Below, piece by piece: positions 44,784 to 54,465 of a stretch of DNA of 64,000 bases. The notes below the pieces were generated by a model. That model was not told the origin of the DNA. It saw only the letters and a program-made list of their open reading frames with translations, and did no database searches. The translations under genes were made by a program, and so were the position numbers. Position 1 is the first letter of the stretch. Each line of letters opens with the position of its first letter. Source of the stretch: Clostridia bacterium (lineage in GTDB: Bacteria > Bacillota > Clostridia > Acetivibrionales > DSM-27016); assembly GCA_026414765.1 (NCBI GenBank), contig JAOAIJ010000029.1, positions 60,716-124,715 on the forward strand, read 5' to 3'.

Positions 44784-44885
44784 GGATACTCAAGACTTGA
44801 GTCAGGGGAATACAATCCGAGTTTAGATTTTCTTAGTAAGGTAGCCCAAGCATTGGGAAAAGAAATTCATATATCAATAAACTAA
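44784..44885 (+). pseudogene. XRE-family HTH antitoxin remnant
   Basis: GYSRLESGEYNPSLDFLSKV then AQALGKEIHISIN-stop is the C-terminal half of a HigA/XRE-type helix-turn-helix protein. The upstream half (around 44720-44783) is out of frame. Confidence 0.65.
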
Positions 44886-44933
44886 ATATTTACGAGTGTT
44901 TGCAAAATGTTTGCAAATCTCATCAAAACACAT

Positions 44934-44966
44934 AAAAAGGACTTCGGGCTAAAACCCAAAGTCCTT
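44934..44966 (-). terminator. Terminator of the tRNA-Ser(CGA)/tadA unit
   Basis: Minus-strand hairpin AAGGACTTTGGG/CCCGAAGTCCTT followed by UUUUU, just beyond the tRNA 3' end. Confidence 0.85.
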
Positions 44967-44971
44967 CATTT

Positions 44972-45062
44972 TGGCGGAGAGAGAGGGATTCGAACCCTCG
45001 GACGGGGTAAACCGTCTCATGATTTCGAGTCATGCGCCTTAGACCAGCTCAACCATCTCTCC
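44972..45062 (-). tRNA. tRNA-Ser (anticodon CGA)
   Basis: Class II tRNA. Anticodon arm CATGA-CTCGAAA-TCATG gives CGA; variable arm GACGG...CCGTC; T-arm GAGGGTTCGAATCCCTC; acceptor GGAGAGA/TCTCTCC, discriminator G and encoded CCA. Lies 8 bp after the tadA stop on the same strand. Confidence 0.97.
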
Positions 45063-45070
45063 ATATAAAA

Positions 45071-45568
45071 TTAGCTTTTACAAGCCTTTTTTGCTCTTAA
45101 CTTCCTGAAGAAATCCTTCAAGATTGAAGAACACTCTTCTTCAAGTGTACCATAAATTACCTGAACCTTATGGTTAAATTTATCAATATCCAGGATATTG
45201 ATTACCGACCCTGCAGCTCCGGCCTTCGGGTCCGATGTTCCGATAAAGAGACGACCCATTCTTGCCTGTACTAAAGCTCCTGCGCACATGGCACACGGTT
45301 CCAGGGTTACATACATGTCGCATTTGTTTAGACGCCACGTATCAAGTTTCCTGAAAGCTTTCCGCAGGGCAACCATTTCCGCATGGAGTGTAGCATCTTT
45401 TTTAAGTTCCTTAATATTGTGACCTCTTGAAATTACTTTTCCCTCATACACTATTACCGCACCTACCGGGGTCTCGTCCTTCTCATAGGCTTTTCGAGCT
45501 TCCTTCAACGCCTCTTTCATAAATGCTGTATGAATATCATCTGAACTTTGAAGCTTATGCCCTTTCAC
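45071..45568 (-). CDS. tadA: tRNA-specific adenosine deaminase (TadA)
   Basis: Deaminates A34 to inosine in tRNA-Arg(ACG). Zinc deaminase core: HAEMVAL (His ligand and catalytic Glu) and PCAMCAGAL (two Cys ligands), with GHNIKELKKDATLHAE. I use GTG 45568, giving 165 aa, the family length; an earlier start at 45667 would add 33 residues without family character. GGAGG lies about 14 bp upstream of that GTG, so the start is not certain. The downstream tRNA-Ser(CGA) shares the transcript, a layout common in clostridia. Confidence 0.93.
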   Translation of the reverse strand: MKGHKLQSSDDIHTAFMKEALKEARKAYEKDETPVGAVIVYEGKVISRGHNIKELKKDATLHAEMVALRKAFRKLDTWRLNKCDMYVTLEPCAMCAGALVQARMGRLFIGTSDPKAGAAGSVINILDIDKFNHKVQVIYGTLEEECSSILKDFFRKLRAKKACKS

Positions 45569-45704
45569 AATACCACAAGAAACCTCCAAAACAGTATGTG
45601 CGCAAGTAACTAGTAATAAGTCCTTTTGCGCACATAACATTATACTATAATATCGTTTATTATTCAAATAAATTTTATTTTGGATTCACTGTAATTATTT
45701 CCAA

Positions 45705-47726
45705 CTATAATTTGAACCTGCTGACTTCAGACTGGAGGTTGGAAGCCAGTTGAGCCAGTTTTACCGAGCTGTCTGCTATTTCATTGACTGTAGATGCCTG
45801 CTCTTCAACAGATGCTGAAACCTGTTCGGTAGCAGCTGCAGATTCAGATATAATATTTGATATTTCCTTAATATTAAGGAGCACATTTTGCGTATATTCT
45901 CTGAGAGTATCAAAAACGACTTTGATTTTCTTTGAATCGTTTTCTGTCTGCTCTACGTTATCGACAATCACCATTAAGGAGTCTCCGCCTTTTTGCATCA
46001 TCTCTACCTGCTCTTCTACGGCCTTTAGGCTTCCCTCCATATTATCAACTGTAGCAGAGGTTTCTGCCTGAATCTGCTGTACGAGGGATTTTATCTGTTT
46101 GGCTTCCTGGCTTGATTCCTCAGCTAATTTACGTATTTGTTCGGCAACAACCGAAAAGCCTTTACCTTCCTCACCTGCACGTGCCGCTTCAATAGCTGCA
46201 TTTAGAGCAAGGAGATTTGTATGACTGGCAATGTCGGTTATGGCTTTGACAATACCCCCGATTTCTTCAGAACGGACTCCCAGTTTTTGAATAGATTCGG
46301 AGGAGGAGGATACGGTTTCGGCAGTAAGCTTCACATGTTCAACTGCTTTAGTTATTGCTTCTTTTCCATCGTAAGCAACCTTTGTTGAAAGCAGCGCATT
46401 GGTTACCGTTTTTTCAATTTCTTCACTGCCTTTTTGTACCTGTACTAACGTGTCTTCCATCATATGCAAAATAGTATTTGAGTAGTCGGATTGTTTATTT
46501 GCGCCTTCAGCCATCTCGTCTACGGCTTTTGCAACTTGGTCTGATGCCTCTCCGGTTTGTTGGGCAACAACGGACAGCATTTCCGAAGTTCTTGCAACTT
46601 TTGATACACTGTCGAGTACACTTGATATCATTAATCTCAGACTACTCTTCATTACTTCAAAAGCCCTGGCGAACTCACCGATTTCATCCTTTGATTTTGT
46701 TAATTTGCTGTATACCAGTGCAGCTTCACTACTTGTTGTCAAGTCGCCGGCTGCAATTTTCTGAGCTTCCGAAACTATCAGCTTTAAAGGTTTTATTATG
46801 TTGTTTATTATTATAAAGCTGACAAGAACTACAGAGATCATAAGTATCACAACAAGAATGACAGAATGTCTGGAAAGCTGGCCTAAGGCGGCAACTCCAG
46901 ATTTGCTGACTGTTTCTACATATAGCACGCCTACCGGAGTTCCGCTATAATCTGTAAAAGCCTGTTCGGCAGTAATCTTCATACTGTCTTTAAGTATTTG
47001 GGTATACGTTTTTATTTCATCCTTTTTTAAGTCTTTTGAAATTGTATTACTCAGATTAGCTTTATCAATCTTGCTTGTCGATAAAACTTTACCGTCATCC
47101 AGTTTTATAATAATTTCCGTACCCATAATATTTTTACCGAAATCAAGGGAACCGCTTACGGATCTGCCGTTTTCTTCCCTTAAGTTTTTTATCTCTCTTG
47201 CAAAAAGCGTATATCCATTATGGTTTGCGAAGGCTTCATCATCACTCTTGACTAATTTTGCAACTGTTACTATATATAGCCCGGCGGAGGTTTTTACTAT
47301 ACCGCTGTTGTATCCTTTTTTCATATCCTTTAGCAAGCCAAAATTCTTATAATCTATTTCCTTGAATTCACTGGGCGCTTCTGCTTGGGTCAGTATGTTA
47401 GCATCTTTGTCCAATACTACGAAAAACTCGTTTGCAGTATCCTTGTTTGCAGATGTGAACACGTTTTCCTCGATCCAAGCAGTATCTCTAAGCCCAACAG
47501 CATCATAAAATTCATCCCACGGGGTCCAGGCCAGATATGTACTTCCATGATTTTCAACCAGTAAATTAATATATTGACGTGCGCTGGATACGTTAGATTT
47601 TGCTTTAGCAAGCTCTATATCGCTAATACTGCTTTTTATATTGAGATATGTAAACGCTATACCCACTATAAGGGGAATAATAATCAGACCAATCAAAAGA
47701 AATAAAAGTTTTGACTTCAGCTTCAT
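45705..47726 (-). CDS. Methyl-accepting chemotaxis protein with CHASE4 sensor domain
   Basis: 673 aa from ATG 47726 (AAGGAG 8 bp upstream). TM1 (about 5-27), an extracytoplasmic CHASE4 domain (TWxxWDxxY-like [20 protein letters not shown]), TM2 (about 285-308), HAMP, and the cytoplasmic signalling hairpin with the highly conserved tip [39 protein letters not shown]. Lacks the C-terminal CheR/CheB pentapeptide. Couples an unknown ligand to CheA/CheW. Confidence 0.93.
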   Translation of the reverse strand: MKLKSKLLFLLIGLIIIPLIVGIAFTYLNIKSSISDIELAKAKSNVSSARQYINLLVENHGSTYLAWTPWDEFYDAVGLRDTAWIEENVFTSANKDTANEFFVVLDKDANILTQAEAPSEFKEIDYKNFGLLKDMKKGYNSGIVKTSAGLYIVTVAKLVKSDDEAFANHNGYTLFAREIKNLREENGRSVSGSLDFGKNIMGTEIIIKLDDGKVLSTSKIDKANLSNTISKDLKKDEIKTYTQILKDSMKITAEQAFTDYSGTPVGVLYVETVSKSGVAALGQLSRHSVILVVILMISVVLVSFIIINNIIKPLKLIVSEAQKIAAGDLTTSSEAALVYSKLTKSKDEIGEFARAFEVMKSSLRLMISSVLDSVSKVARTSEMLSVVAQQTGEASDQVAKAVDEMAEGANKQSDYSNTILHMMEDTLVQVQKGSEEIEKTVTNALLSTKVAYDGKEAITKAVEHVKLTAETVSSSSESIQKLGVRSEEIGGIVKAITDIASHTNLLALNAAIEAARAGEEGKGFSVVAEQIRKLAEESSQEAKQIKSLVQQIQAETSATVDNMEGSLKAVEEQVEMMQKGGDSLMVIVDNVEQTENDSKKIKVVFDTLREYTQNVLLNIKEISNIISESAAATEQVSASVEEQASTVNEIADSSVKLAQLASNLQSEVSRFKL

Positions 47727-48067
47727 CAGCACTTCTCCTTAAACTATTCTAAATAAACTATACAACGTAATAAGCACAATATAATGACTATCTTTTGATG
47801 TAGAAAAATGTAGAACTATAATACTATTTGTAGAAATATATACTATATGATAACACAATAGCAATTGATTTTAAATAAAAAACATATGCTTCTTCATAAA
47901 AAATGTTTGTTTTTGTAGTGCTGGCAGGGTGCAGCAGCAGAAGGGCACTCCGTATATGGCACAAATTAACCTGACTGATTGGCGTACCGAGTTAAGTCAG
48001 AAATATATAAGGATACCGATTAATATTATGTATGCTATGGAAGGATAAGGATTCTGCCGACTAGCAA
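47727..48067. other. Intergenic stretch
   Basis: About 340 bp between the MFS stop and the chemoreceptor start. AT-rich on the right with a probable promoter zone. A GC-richer patch near 47920-47960 shows no RNA family I recognise. Confidence 0.4.
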
Positions 48068-49318
48068 CTATTTATTAAAGGTATTATCAGACTTTTTTTC
48101 ATGCTCCGGTAATATATTTTTTACTTTCATAAGAATATTTATTTTTTCTGAACTGACAAGCATAGCAATTATGTACGCTAATACGAAAAACGGAAGAATC
48201 CCTATTGAAGTGTAGGAAACAATCAATCCAAGCAGAGGAGGTAAAAAAGTACTGCCTGTATAAGCAAGAGCCATCTGATATCCTATAATCGTTTGAGAGT
48301 TTTCATTTCCAAAACGGGAGGGCGTTTCGTGCAGCATGCATGGAAAAACAGGTGCACATCCTAGCCCTACAAGAATGAAACCAATAAGTGAGAAGACAGA
48401 CGGTAGAGGCAGCAATAAGAGAAAAGCTCCCGCCAGTGCAGTGATTTGCCCCATACGTATAAGGATATGATTGCTAACCTTCATAGTGATAAATCCGGTA
48501 ATAAATCTGCCTACTGTAATTCCGGCATAATACATGGACACCCATTGTGCTGCAACAGCTGCAGGCAATCCCTTAACGTTTATCAGGAAGCTGCTGCCCC
48601 ACAAACCCATTGTTGCTTCTGCTCCGCAATAAAATAGAAAAGAAATGAGTGCAAGCTTAACACCTTTGATTGATAGAGGATTTACCTTTTTTGGAGCTGC
48701 CTGAGACGATGCAATCTTTGATTTCTTTTCAACTTCTCCAATACCTGTATGACTACTGCCGGTTTTTCCTGCTATCCGGTCCCATAATGGAAGAGTAAAG
48801 AAAAGCAATGCAACCAGAACAAACTGAATGACAGCTATTGAGAAATATCCATCTCTCCAGGAATCCTGTTTTGCAATAAACTTTGACATAATAATTGGGC
48901 CGAGGGTAGCTCCAACTCCCCAGAAACAATGTAACCAGCTCATGTGGTGTGCCTTATAATGTATAGCAACATAGTTGTTTAGTCCTGCATCGATAGACCC
49001 TGCCCCCAAACCAAGTGGTACCGCAAGAAAAAGGAGCCAAATAAAGGACGGAGCAAAGGAAAAACCCAACAAGGAGCCAGCTGTCATTAGGCAGCTGATA
49101 AATGTGACTTTTCCGGTACCCAACCGTCTTATTACAACTCCGCTTGCAAAGCTGGATATTATCGTACCTCCTGTTATGATCATTGAAACAAGGCCGGCAG
49201 CCTCAAATGGTGCATCATATTCCAGATGCATTATCGGCCATGCTACCCCCAGCAACGAATCAGGTAGACCTAAGCTGATAAATGCTAAATAAATTACGAC
49301 TAAAAAAAGTGTAGCCAT
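48068..49318 (-). CDS. Major facilitator superfamily transporter (FucP/sugar-permease-like)
   Basis: 416 aa, 12 predicted TM helices, with YLAFISLGLPDSLLGVAWPI at the start and the helix 2-3 loop motif SGVVIRRLGTGKV. The WLHCFWGVGATLGPIIM segment and the long charged central loop (about 190-215) are as in the fucose/glucose permease-like branch. Substrate not determinable. Stands alone; a hairpin with a U-run lies upstream in its leader (49444-49463). Confidence 0.87.
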   Translation of the reverse strand: MATLFLVVIYLAFISLGLPDSLLGVAWPIMHLEYDAPFEAAGLVSMIITGGTIISSFASGVVIRRLGTGKVTFISCLMTAGSLLGFSFAPSFIWLLFLAVPLGLGAGSIDAGLNNYVAIHYKAHHMSWLHCFWGVGATLGPIIMSKFIAKQDSWRDGYFSIAVIQFVLVALLFFTLPLWDRIAGKTGSSHTGIGEVEKKSKIASSQAAPKKVNPLSIKGVKLALISFLFYCGAEATMGLWGSSFLINVKGLPAAVAAQWVSMYYAGITVGRFITGFITMKVSNHILIRMGQITALAGAFLLLLPLPSVFSLIGFILVGLGCAPVFPCMLHETPSRFGNENSQTIIGYQMALAYTGSTFLPPLLGLIVSYTSIGILPFFVLAYIIAMLVSSEKINILMKVKNILPEHEKKSDNTFNK

Positions 49319-49443
49319 TTACTACCATACCTCCGTGAAGATTAAGCATTACTGAATTACAATTATAACATATCAGTGATTGAAAATTACATATAAGATT
49401 ACCTACTCCCATTTGGTTGCACCAAAGTAAACAAAATAAAAAA

Positions 49444-49463
49444 AGAAGAGTCGGGTCTCTTCT
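49444..49463 (-). terminator. Hairpin with U-run in the leader of the MFS gene
   Basis: On the minus strand AGAAGAG-acccga-CTCTTCT is followed by seven Us. No minus-strand gene lies upstream, so it may be an attenuator in the leader of the MFS transporter. Confidence 0.5.
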
Positions 49464-49667
49464 GTGTCTTCCATAATAAATTAGAAAAATATTAGATTTA
49501 GAGGGTATAGCAGTTTAATTTTTTTATTTTATGCGTTATTTTCCAAATAGCAACATAACTCAATTAATTAGTGGTATAATTACAAAAATAGGGAATACAT
49601 ATTTCTCGTTTTGAATAGTGGATTTGCTTATAGTTTTACTATATTTGGATCAACTTGACTGTGGCGG

Positions 49668-49703
49668 AGAGTGGATTGCTTTGTGTATCCACTCTTTATT
49701 TTT
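49668..49703 (+). terminator. Attenuator-type terminator in the infC leader
   Basis: AGAGTGGAT/ATCCACTCT (49668-49676 with 49687-49695), then TTATTTTT, about 60 bp before infC. Leader terminators upstream of infC are the usual site of translation-factor or L20 feedback in Firmicutes. Confidence 0.75.
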
Positions 49704-49762
49704 AGTCACATTTACAAATAAATTCGTATTTTTTACTAAAAATATCAATGGAGGTGTTTTAT

Positions 49763-50278
49763 ATTAGGAAAAATGAATTGCCAATGAATGATGAGATAAG
49801 GGACCGGGAGGTTCGGCTTATTGATACGGATGGAACAATGTTGGGTATTATGCCATCAGATGATGCGCAAAAGCTGGCAATTAGTAAAAATCTTGATCTT
49901 GTTAAGATTGTACCTGGCGCAGCGCCACCGGTATGCAAGATTATGGATTATGGTAAGTGTATGTTTGAACAGGTAAAGAAAGAGAAAGAAACTAAAAGAA
50001 ATCAGAAGGTTGCTTCAGTTAAGGAAGTAAGATTATCTGCCACAATTGAAGAGCATGATTTTGACTTCAAGGCTAAAAATGCTTGTAAATTTTTATTGGA
50101 TGGAGATAAAGTCAAAGTCAGCATAAGATTCCGAGGTAGAGAAATGAAATATACAGTTGCAGGGAAAGAGGTACTTGCAAGGTTTGGTGAGGCAGTAGCA
50201 GATTTTGGAATAGTTGAGAAACAACCAAAGCTTGAGGGTAAAAGCATGATTATGATACTGAATCCTAAAAAGCATTAA
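49763..50278 (+). CDS. infC: Translation initiation factor IF-3
   Basis: About 171 aa. N-terminal domain NDEIRDREVRLIDTDGTMLG, linker VCKIMDYGKCMFEQVKKEKE, C-terminal domain RLSATIEEHDFDFKAKNACK and VSIRFRGREMKYT. IF-3 binds the 30S subunit and polices start codons. The likely start is ATT at 49763: GGAGGTG (49750-49756) stands 6 bp before it, whereas the in-frame ATG 49748 overlaps that ribosome site. AUU starts are the known autoregulatory feature of infC. The usual partners rpmI and rplT do not follow; csp does. Confidence 0.92.
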   Translation: MRKNELPMNDEIRDREVRLIDTDGTMLGIMPSDDAQKLAISKNLDLVKIVPGAAPPVCKIMDYGKCMFEQVKKEKETKRNQKVASVKEVRLSATIEEHDFDFKAKNACKFLLDGDKVKVSIRFRGREMKYTVAGKEVLARFGEAVADFGIVEKQPKLEGKSMIMILNPKKH

Positions 50279-50446
50279 TGGGAAATATAGTAATAGTTAT
50301 GTAATGAGGATTAAAATGGGCAAATATGTAAAATTGGCCTGAGATAGGGCGAATAACATGTATTAGATATTAACATAATATATTAAGAAGCATCATAACT
50401 TATTGCATGCTTATATTAAAGAATATTTTAGGAGGTGTGCTTCTAA

Positions 50447-50644
50447 ATGATTGGTACAGTTAAGTGGTTTAATTCGGAGAAAGGTTTTGGATTTATTGAA
50501 AGAGAAGGCGGAGACGATGTGTTTGTGCATTTCTCAGCAATTAATGCACAAGGTTATAAGTCACTTGAGGAAGGCCAGAGAGTTGAGTTTGACTTGGAAA
50601 AAGGGCAGCGTGGTCCGCAGGCGACAAATGTAAGATTATCATAG
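50447..50644 (+). CDS. Cold-shock protein (CspA family)
   Basis: 65 aa, a single OB-fold cold-shock domain. RNP1 KGFGFI and RNP2 VFVHF are intact ([30 protein letters not shown]). An RNA chaperone. RBS TAGGAGGTG 9 bp before ATG. The 168-bp gap to infC could hold a structured cold-shock leader, not resolvable by eye. Confidence 0.95.
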   Translation: MIGTVKWFNSEKGFGFIEREGGDDVFVHFSAINAQGYKSLEEGQRVEFDLEKGQRGPQATNVRLS

Positions 50645-51053
50645 CTGTGTAGCTTATACTAATGCAGAAAGAGGAAAATAAGGGAGAGCAAGTAAGTAGT
50701 TATAATCCAAACTAATCAGGGATTATAGATTCGGTAAGTAAAATTTAGCCTGTAAGGATTGTAGCATAGAGCTAATTTTCAATGTAATTGAGCAAGCTTT
50801 CTATAATGATATGAGATTTGAAAGCGAATCACAGAGATGCTGTAACTGAAGGAGAGTTCACTTTTAAGGGTGAAAACTCTCCTCTTTCTTAGTTCCCAAA
50901 CAAATAACCTACCGGGTAAATAAAAGAAACCGTGAAGATATTTTGACAGAAGCAAGTGCCCGAAGCCCAGAAATATTTACAGACAAAAACGATATTATCA
51001 GAATACGAGGCAAATGGGTATTTTATTAATTTGAGGTATATTCATTATCAACT
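50645..51053. other. Intergenic stretch
   Basis: Contains the strong hairpin at 50851-50890 and otherwise only short frames. Nothing else recognised. Confidence 0.4.
50851..50890 (+). terminator. Rho-independent terminator
   Basis: GGAGAGTTCAC...GTGAAAACTCTCC followed by TCTTTCTT. It lies 210 bp after csp, so it may end the csp transcript or an unrecognised RNA. Confidence 0.75.
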
Positions 51054-51617
51054 TTATTTGATGGAGTTTAGTGGTATTTTGAAAAGGTACATATAAATAC
51101 CAAATAATACAAATGAAATAGGCCAAGCCAATAAAGGCTTTTTATAATGAAATCTAACCATGATGAATAGTAAAACACAAAAACTTGCAGACCATAAAAT
51201 GTTCCAGCTGTGTTCATAGCCAAAATAGCCTAATTTATATGAGATATACTCCGCAGATATGTATAGGAATATCCAAGAAAAGATATATAAAATTATCTTC
51301 AATATTTTTTTTGGAAAGTGAGGAATATATATTAGAGTTGTTGATGTAAAAATAGTAATCTCAACTAAAACTGTACTAAAGGTATGATTAACGAGCCCTT
51401 TATACTTCCATAGGGTAAAATTATAAAAAACGAAATTATACATTAAATCCCATATTATAAAGTACAAGATGGTGGAATAGTACTCCCTCCATCTTCTCCA
51501 GTCGCCCCATTTCCAACAAGAAAAGAGTGCTGCTGCAACAAGCATTATCCAAAACATGAGATACTCCCAATATTTTTTCTTTATTTTTCCCAATCTTCGT
51601 ATGAAAGATTCAAACAT
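51054..51617 (-). CDS. CBO0543-family membrane protein
   Basis: 187 aa from ATG 51617; an upstream ATG (51689) would add a polar segment, and neither has a clear ribosome site. Multi-pass (about 6 TM). The hallmark WKWGDWRRWREYYSTILYFI-IWDLMYN near the N-terminus is the signature of CBO0543-type proteins common in clostridia and bacilli. Function unknown. Divergently paired with a second membrane protein. Confidence 0.78.
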   Translation of the reverse strand: MFESFIRRLGKIKKKYWEYLMFWIMLVAAALFSCWKWGDWRRWREYYSTILYFIIWDLMYNFVFYNFTLWKYKGLVNHTFSTVLVEITIFTSTTLIYIPHFPKKILKIILYIFSWIFLYISAEYISYKLGYFGYEHSWNILWSASFCVLLFIMVRFHYKKPLLAWPISFVLFGIYMYLFKIPLNSIK

Positions 51618-51849
51618 TATTAAGACTGAAAACCATAAGGATACGTTATTACAAGGGGGTGAAGAATGCCTATTAGCTTCAGGAGACATAAGTTGTTACT
51701 TATCGACTACTTATTTTCTTCTATAATCAATCTAGGCTACTATTTCAAAGCCGTTTACGAATACCTAGTATTAAAAATAGTAATAATATGATTAATTAAA
51801 TTTATTTGGGATTAACAATATATGCTTTTAAAACAGATTGAGGAATATT

Positions 51850-52707
51850 ATGACTAATTTACTATGGTATATACTTTTAGGTGTTATAAGTGTAGTGGTT
51901 AGCAGCTATGTTATATATAAGAAAAGAAACATTTATAAAGTTTCTACACTTATAGTATTTTATTTTTTTATTACAGGTGCAACATGGATTGGTGAATTTA
52001 TAGTATTGGGTCTTTTTAATTCCTATGTATATAAAATTGGTGTATTTGCAGACCCTTGGGCTCAAAACTTATTGGGACATTTGATACTCAATACGACCCT
52101 TTATCCTACAACTGCGATTTTGTTAGTTGCTTATTCTCTGGGCTACGGTTGGATTATCCTGTTTACAGCTTTATACGTCCTTATAGAATATGTGTTTATA
52201 CAACTGGGAATATATGAGCATCACTGGTGGAAGTACTATATGACAGCAATTGTAGTTATTGTCTATTTATCTACTGCAAAGTACTGGTTTGCTAAAATAA
52301 TCCAGAAACCTATCGGGATAATAAGAACATTAACATTCTTCTTTGTGGCTATGTTAGTTATACATACTCCCACTCCAATACTATTGCTTTTAGGCAAACA
52401 ACATTATCAATTAGATTTGATAAATAAATTTTTTATTAATTTTTATATCTCAAGTATTATAGTTGCTTTTGTAAATCATCTTATTATGTCATTCATACTT
52501 ATAATCTTTGTATGTAAACTTAGAAAATGGTATTGGAGAACAGTACCTTTTATAATTTCAATTATTACTCTAACCACATATACAAATATGGGCATTCTGG
52601 TAATTGATAATGGATGGAAATTTATATATTATTTATTAATTGAGCAAATTTGCATAGCAACATTTATTTTAATTGAAAAGTACACCTTGAAACCAAATGT
52701 CCATTGA
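51850..52707 (+). CDS. Polytopic membrane protein, CBO0543-like
   Basis: 285 aa from ATG 51850 (TTG 51838 possible). About eight TM helices. YPTTAILLVAYSLGYGWIIL and YIFVQLGIYEHHWWKYY-like segments echo the Tyr/Trp-rich loops of the adjacent divergent gene. Function unknown. Very AT-rich. Confidence 0.65.
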   Translation: MTNLLWYILLGVISVVVSSYVIYKKRNIYKVSTLIVFYFFITGATWIGEFIVLGLFNSYVYKIGVFADPWAQNLLGHLILNTTLYPTTAILLVAYSLGYGWIILFTALYVLIEYVFIQLGIYEHHWWKYYMTAIVVIVYLSTAKYWFAKIIQKPIGIIRTLTFFFVAMLVIHTPTPILLLLGKQHYQLDLINKFFINFYISSIIVAFVNHLIMSFILIIFVCKLRKWYWRTVPFIISIITLTTYTNMGILVIDNGWKFIYYLLIEQICIATFILIEKYTLKPNVH

Positions 52708-53203
52708 TTATGTTTCAAATATATGCTGTTGTGTTTAATATGAAATAAGTTGTATAATAGTAAACTTTTGAATGTATAAAGAGAAATGAAATATTTACAC
52801 ATTTTATACAAAATCCATATTTCTTACATCAAGAGTCGGGTAATGGAGGTTTTTGCATGAATACGTTTTATAATAACCAAAGAATTAACACTAAAGAAAG
52901 GATTTCAGGAAAAGATGCTTTTTAAAACAGATGATGGTTATGGGTAAGTATTTAATAGGTTTATTCTAGATAAATATGGAAGACACACTTTAAAGTCTGG
53001 ACTTAGTATACTACGTTAGGAAAATTTGAAGGTATGAAAAATTGTACGATCCCTAGGAATCATGTTATTTAGTCAAAACATGAATTTCATATAGAACTAT
53101 TTTCTCAAAACTTATGTTATTTCTAAATTACTATGCATAATATTTTTTATTTTCAGTCCCTAAATAGTCACCATGGATTAATTATGTAACTAATAAATAA
53201 AAA
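52708..53203. other. Gene-poor stretch left of the integrated elements
   Basis: One 22-codon frame (52857-52925, NTFYNNQRINTKERISGKDA) has a good GGAGG ribosome site and may be a truncated gene start. Otherwise no supported feature. Confidence 0.35.
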
Positions 53204-53204
53204 T

Positions 53205-53241
53205 AAGAAAGCCGCTAATACCATTGATTAGAGGCTTTCTT
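53205..53241. terminator. Terminator next to the older displaced tRNA end
   Basis: AAGAAAGCC-g-CTAAT/ATTAG-a-GGCTTTCTT, U-rich on both strands, immediately left of a tRNA-Arg 3'-end copy on the minus strand. It fits the terminator of that tRNA gene. Confidence 0.7.
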
Positions 53242-53315
53242 GGTGTCCCCAAGAGGATTCAACCGTCTGCTGCGCATACTACCGCCTCGTCCTGATGGAC
53301 TGCGTTTTAGGAATT
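53241..53315 (-). other. Older displaced tRNA-Arg 3' end (decayed attachment site)
   Basis: Minus strand: AATTCCTAAAACGCAG, about 30 inserted or diverged bases, then GGTTGAATCCTCTTGG-GGACACCA. It shares both outer blocks with the copy at 54583-54629. It reads as a second 3'-end fragment of the same tRNA-Arg(CCT), left by an earlier integration. Confidence 0.6.
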
Positions 53316-53703
53316 GCTTGAAGTGCTTCTTTGAATGTTTTACAAAGCCTTGAAAGCCTTTATTTATAAGCCTTATGCGACATGGGAGTTTTAAGTAGTG
53401 TTAACTGAATGTAACCTTTCTTTAATGGGTTGGTGTATACGTTGGTGTAAAATGTTCTTATGAACTTAAGGTTTGAGAGGCATGTGCCAACTAACTAAAC
53501 AAAATAAAAACAAAGTGAAAGTTACTGGCAACAATTTAATAATAGATTGTTTGTTTTATTATGTATAATGAAAAACAACATAAATTTGTATTTGTAAGCA
53601 ATGTTTGGTAAAATTGTGTTATTGAGTGCATTAAAAAAAATCTCGATAATAGTCAAGTAATAAAAATTAATTATTATATTAATAAAATATAGGGGCATGA
53701 GAT
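53316..53703. other. Gene-free stretch between displaced tRNA end and next gene
   Basis: AT-rich with short frames only (one of 28 codons at about 53481). No RNA or regulatory element recognised. Confidence 0.35.
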
Positions 53704-54333
53704 ATGGATACTCAATCTAGTATTATTATTGGAGTTATTTCTGGTATTATTACAGCAGTTATATTGTATTTAATAACAAGTTTATTCAAAAATGTATTTA
53801 TTCCTTGGATTCAAAGTATTATTTATACTGGAATAGATATTAATGATGAATGGATTTCTAAAGAGCATTGCGATTTAAATAATAGTTTCAGATTTTGTCA
53901 AGATATTAAGCTAGAATTACAGCAAAAAGCGAATAGAGTTGTTGGTGTTGCTACATTAATTCTTAAAGATAGGGATAAAGATTTATTTGTTGAGAAACTA
54001 AAAACATTTTCTGTAACAGGGATAATTCAAGATAGGTTTGTATTATTAACCCTTAAACATAATAATACAAAAAGAATTGGTTTTCAAAGTATGTTATTAG
54101 AAGTTATTGGAGAAGGAAAAACTATGAAAGGATGTTTAGTCTTTTACTCCACAAATATGTATGATATTTCCTCATGTGATATAGAGTTTATCAGAGGTGT
54201 ATATTTTAAAAATAAAAGTGAGAATGATCTAATATTTGAAAATAACTTAAACGAAAAAAAATATATCTATATAGATGTAGATAATTTAAAAAATCAAGTT
54301 AGTGAAGAAACTACAAGAATAAATGTAGAATAA
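53704..54333 (+). CDS. Membrane-anchored beta-rich protein, possible defence or exclusion factor
   Basis: 209 aa. One TM helix at the N-terminus (about 6-32, IIIGVISGIITAVILYLITS) and then a beta-strand-rich cytoplasmic domain starting INDEWISKE (W-x-G/S-x-W-like entry) with alternating strands to the end (FSVTGIIQDRFVLLTLKH, GCLVFYSTN). This TM plus small beta-barrel layout recalls Cap15-like and S-2TM-beta proteins of antiphage systems, but that is fold guessing, and no cyclase gene is nearby. It is the only gene between two displaced tRNA ends. Start ATG 53704 behind AGGGGC. Confidence 0.6.
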   Translation: MDTQSSIIIGVISGIITAVILYLITSLFKNVFIPWIQSIIYTGIDINDEWISKEHCDLNNSFRFCQDIKLELQQKANRVVGVATLILKDRDKDLFVEKLKTFSVTGIIQDRFVLLTLKHNNTKRIGFQSMLLEVIGEGKTMKGCLVFYSTNMYDISSCDIEFIRGVYFKNKSENDLIFENNLNEKKYIYIDVDNLKNQVSEETTRINVE

Positions 54334-54465
54334 TACATCAATAAAAGAAGTATATGTTAATGACTAAACATAACACGTATTTCACATTATCGGAATATAC
54401 ATTGATAACGAGTTTGCTGATTTATCATAAATCAAATCACATCAGATTTTCGGAGTAACAGAATA

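Noticed and set aside
44930..45070. SRP RNA expected near tadA and tRNA-Ser in some clostridia
   Set aside because: A terminator follows the tRNA directly and no SRP Alu or GGAA-loop signature is visible.
53704..54333. Complete CBASS operon
   Set aside because: No cyclase, Cap2/Cap3 or nuclease gene is next to it; only a fold resemblance remains.
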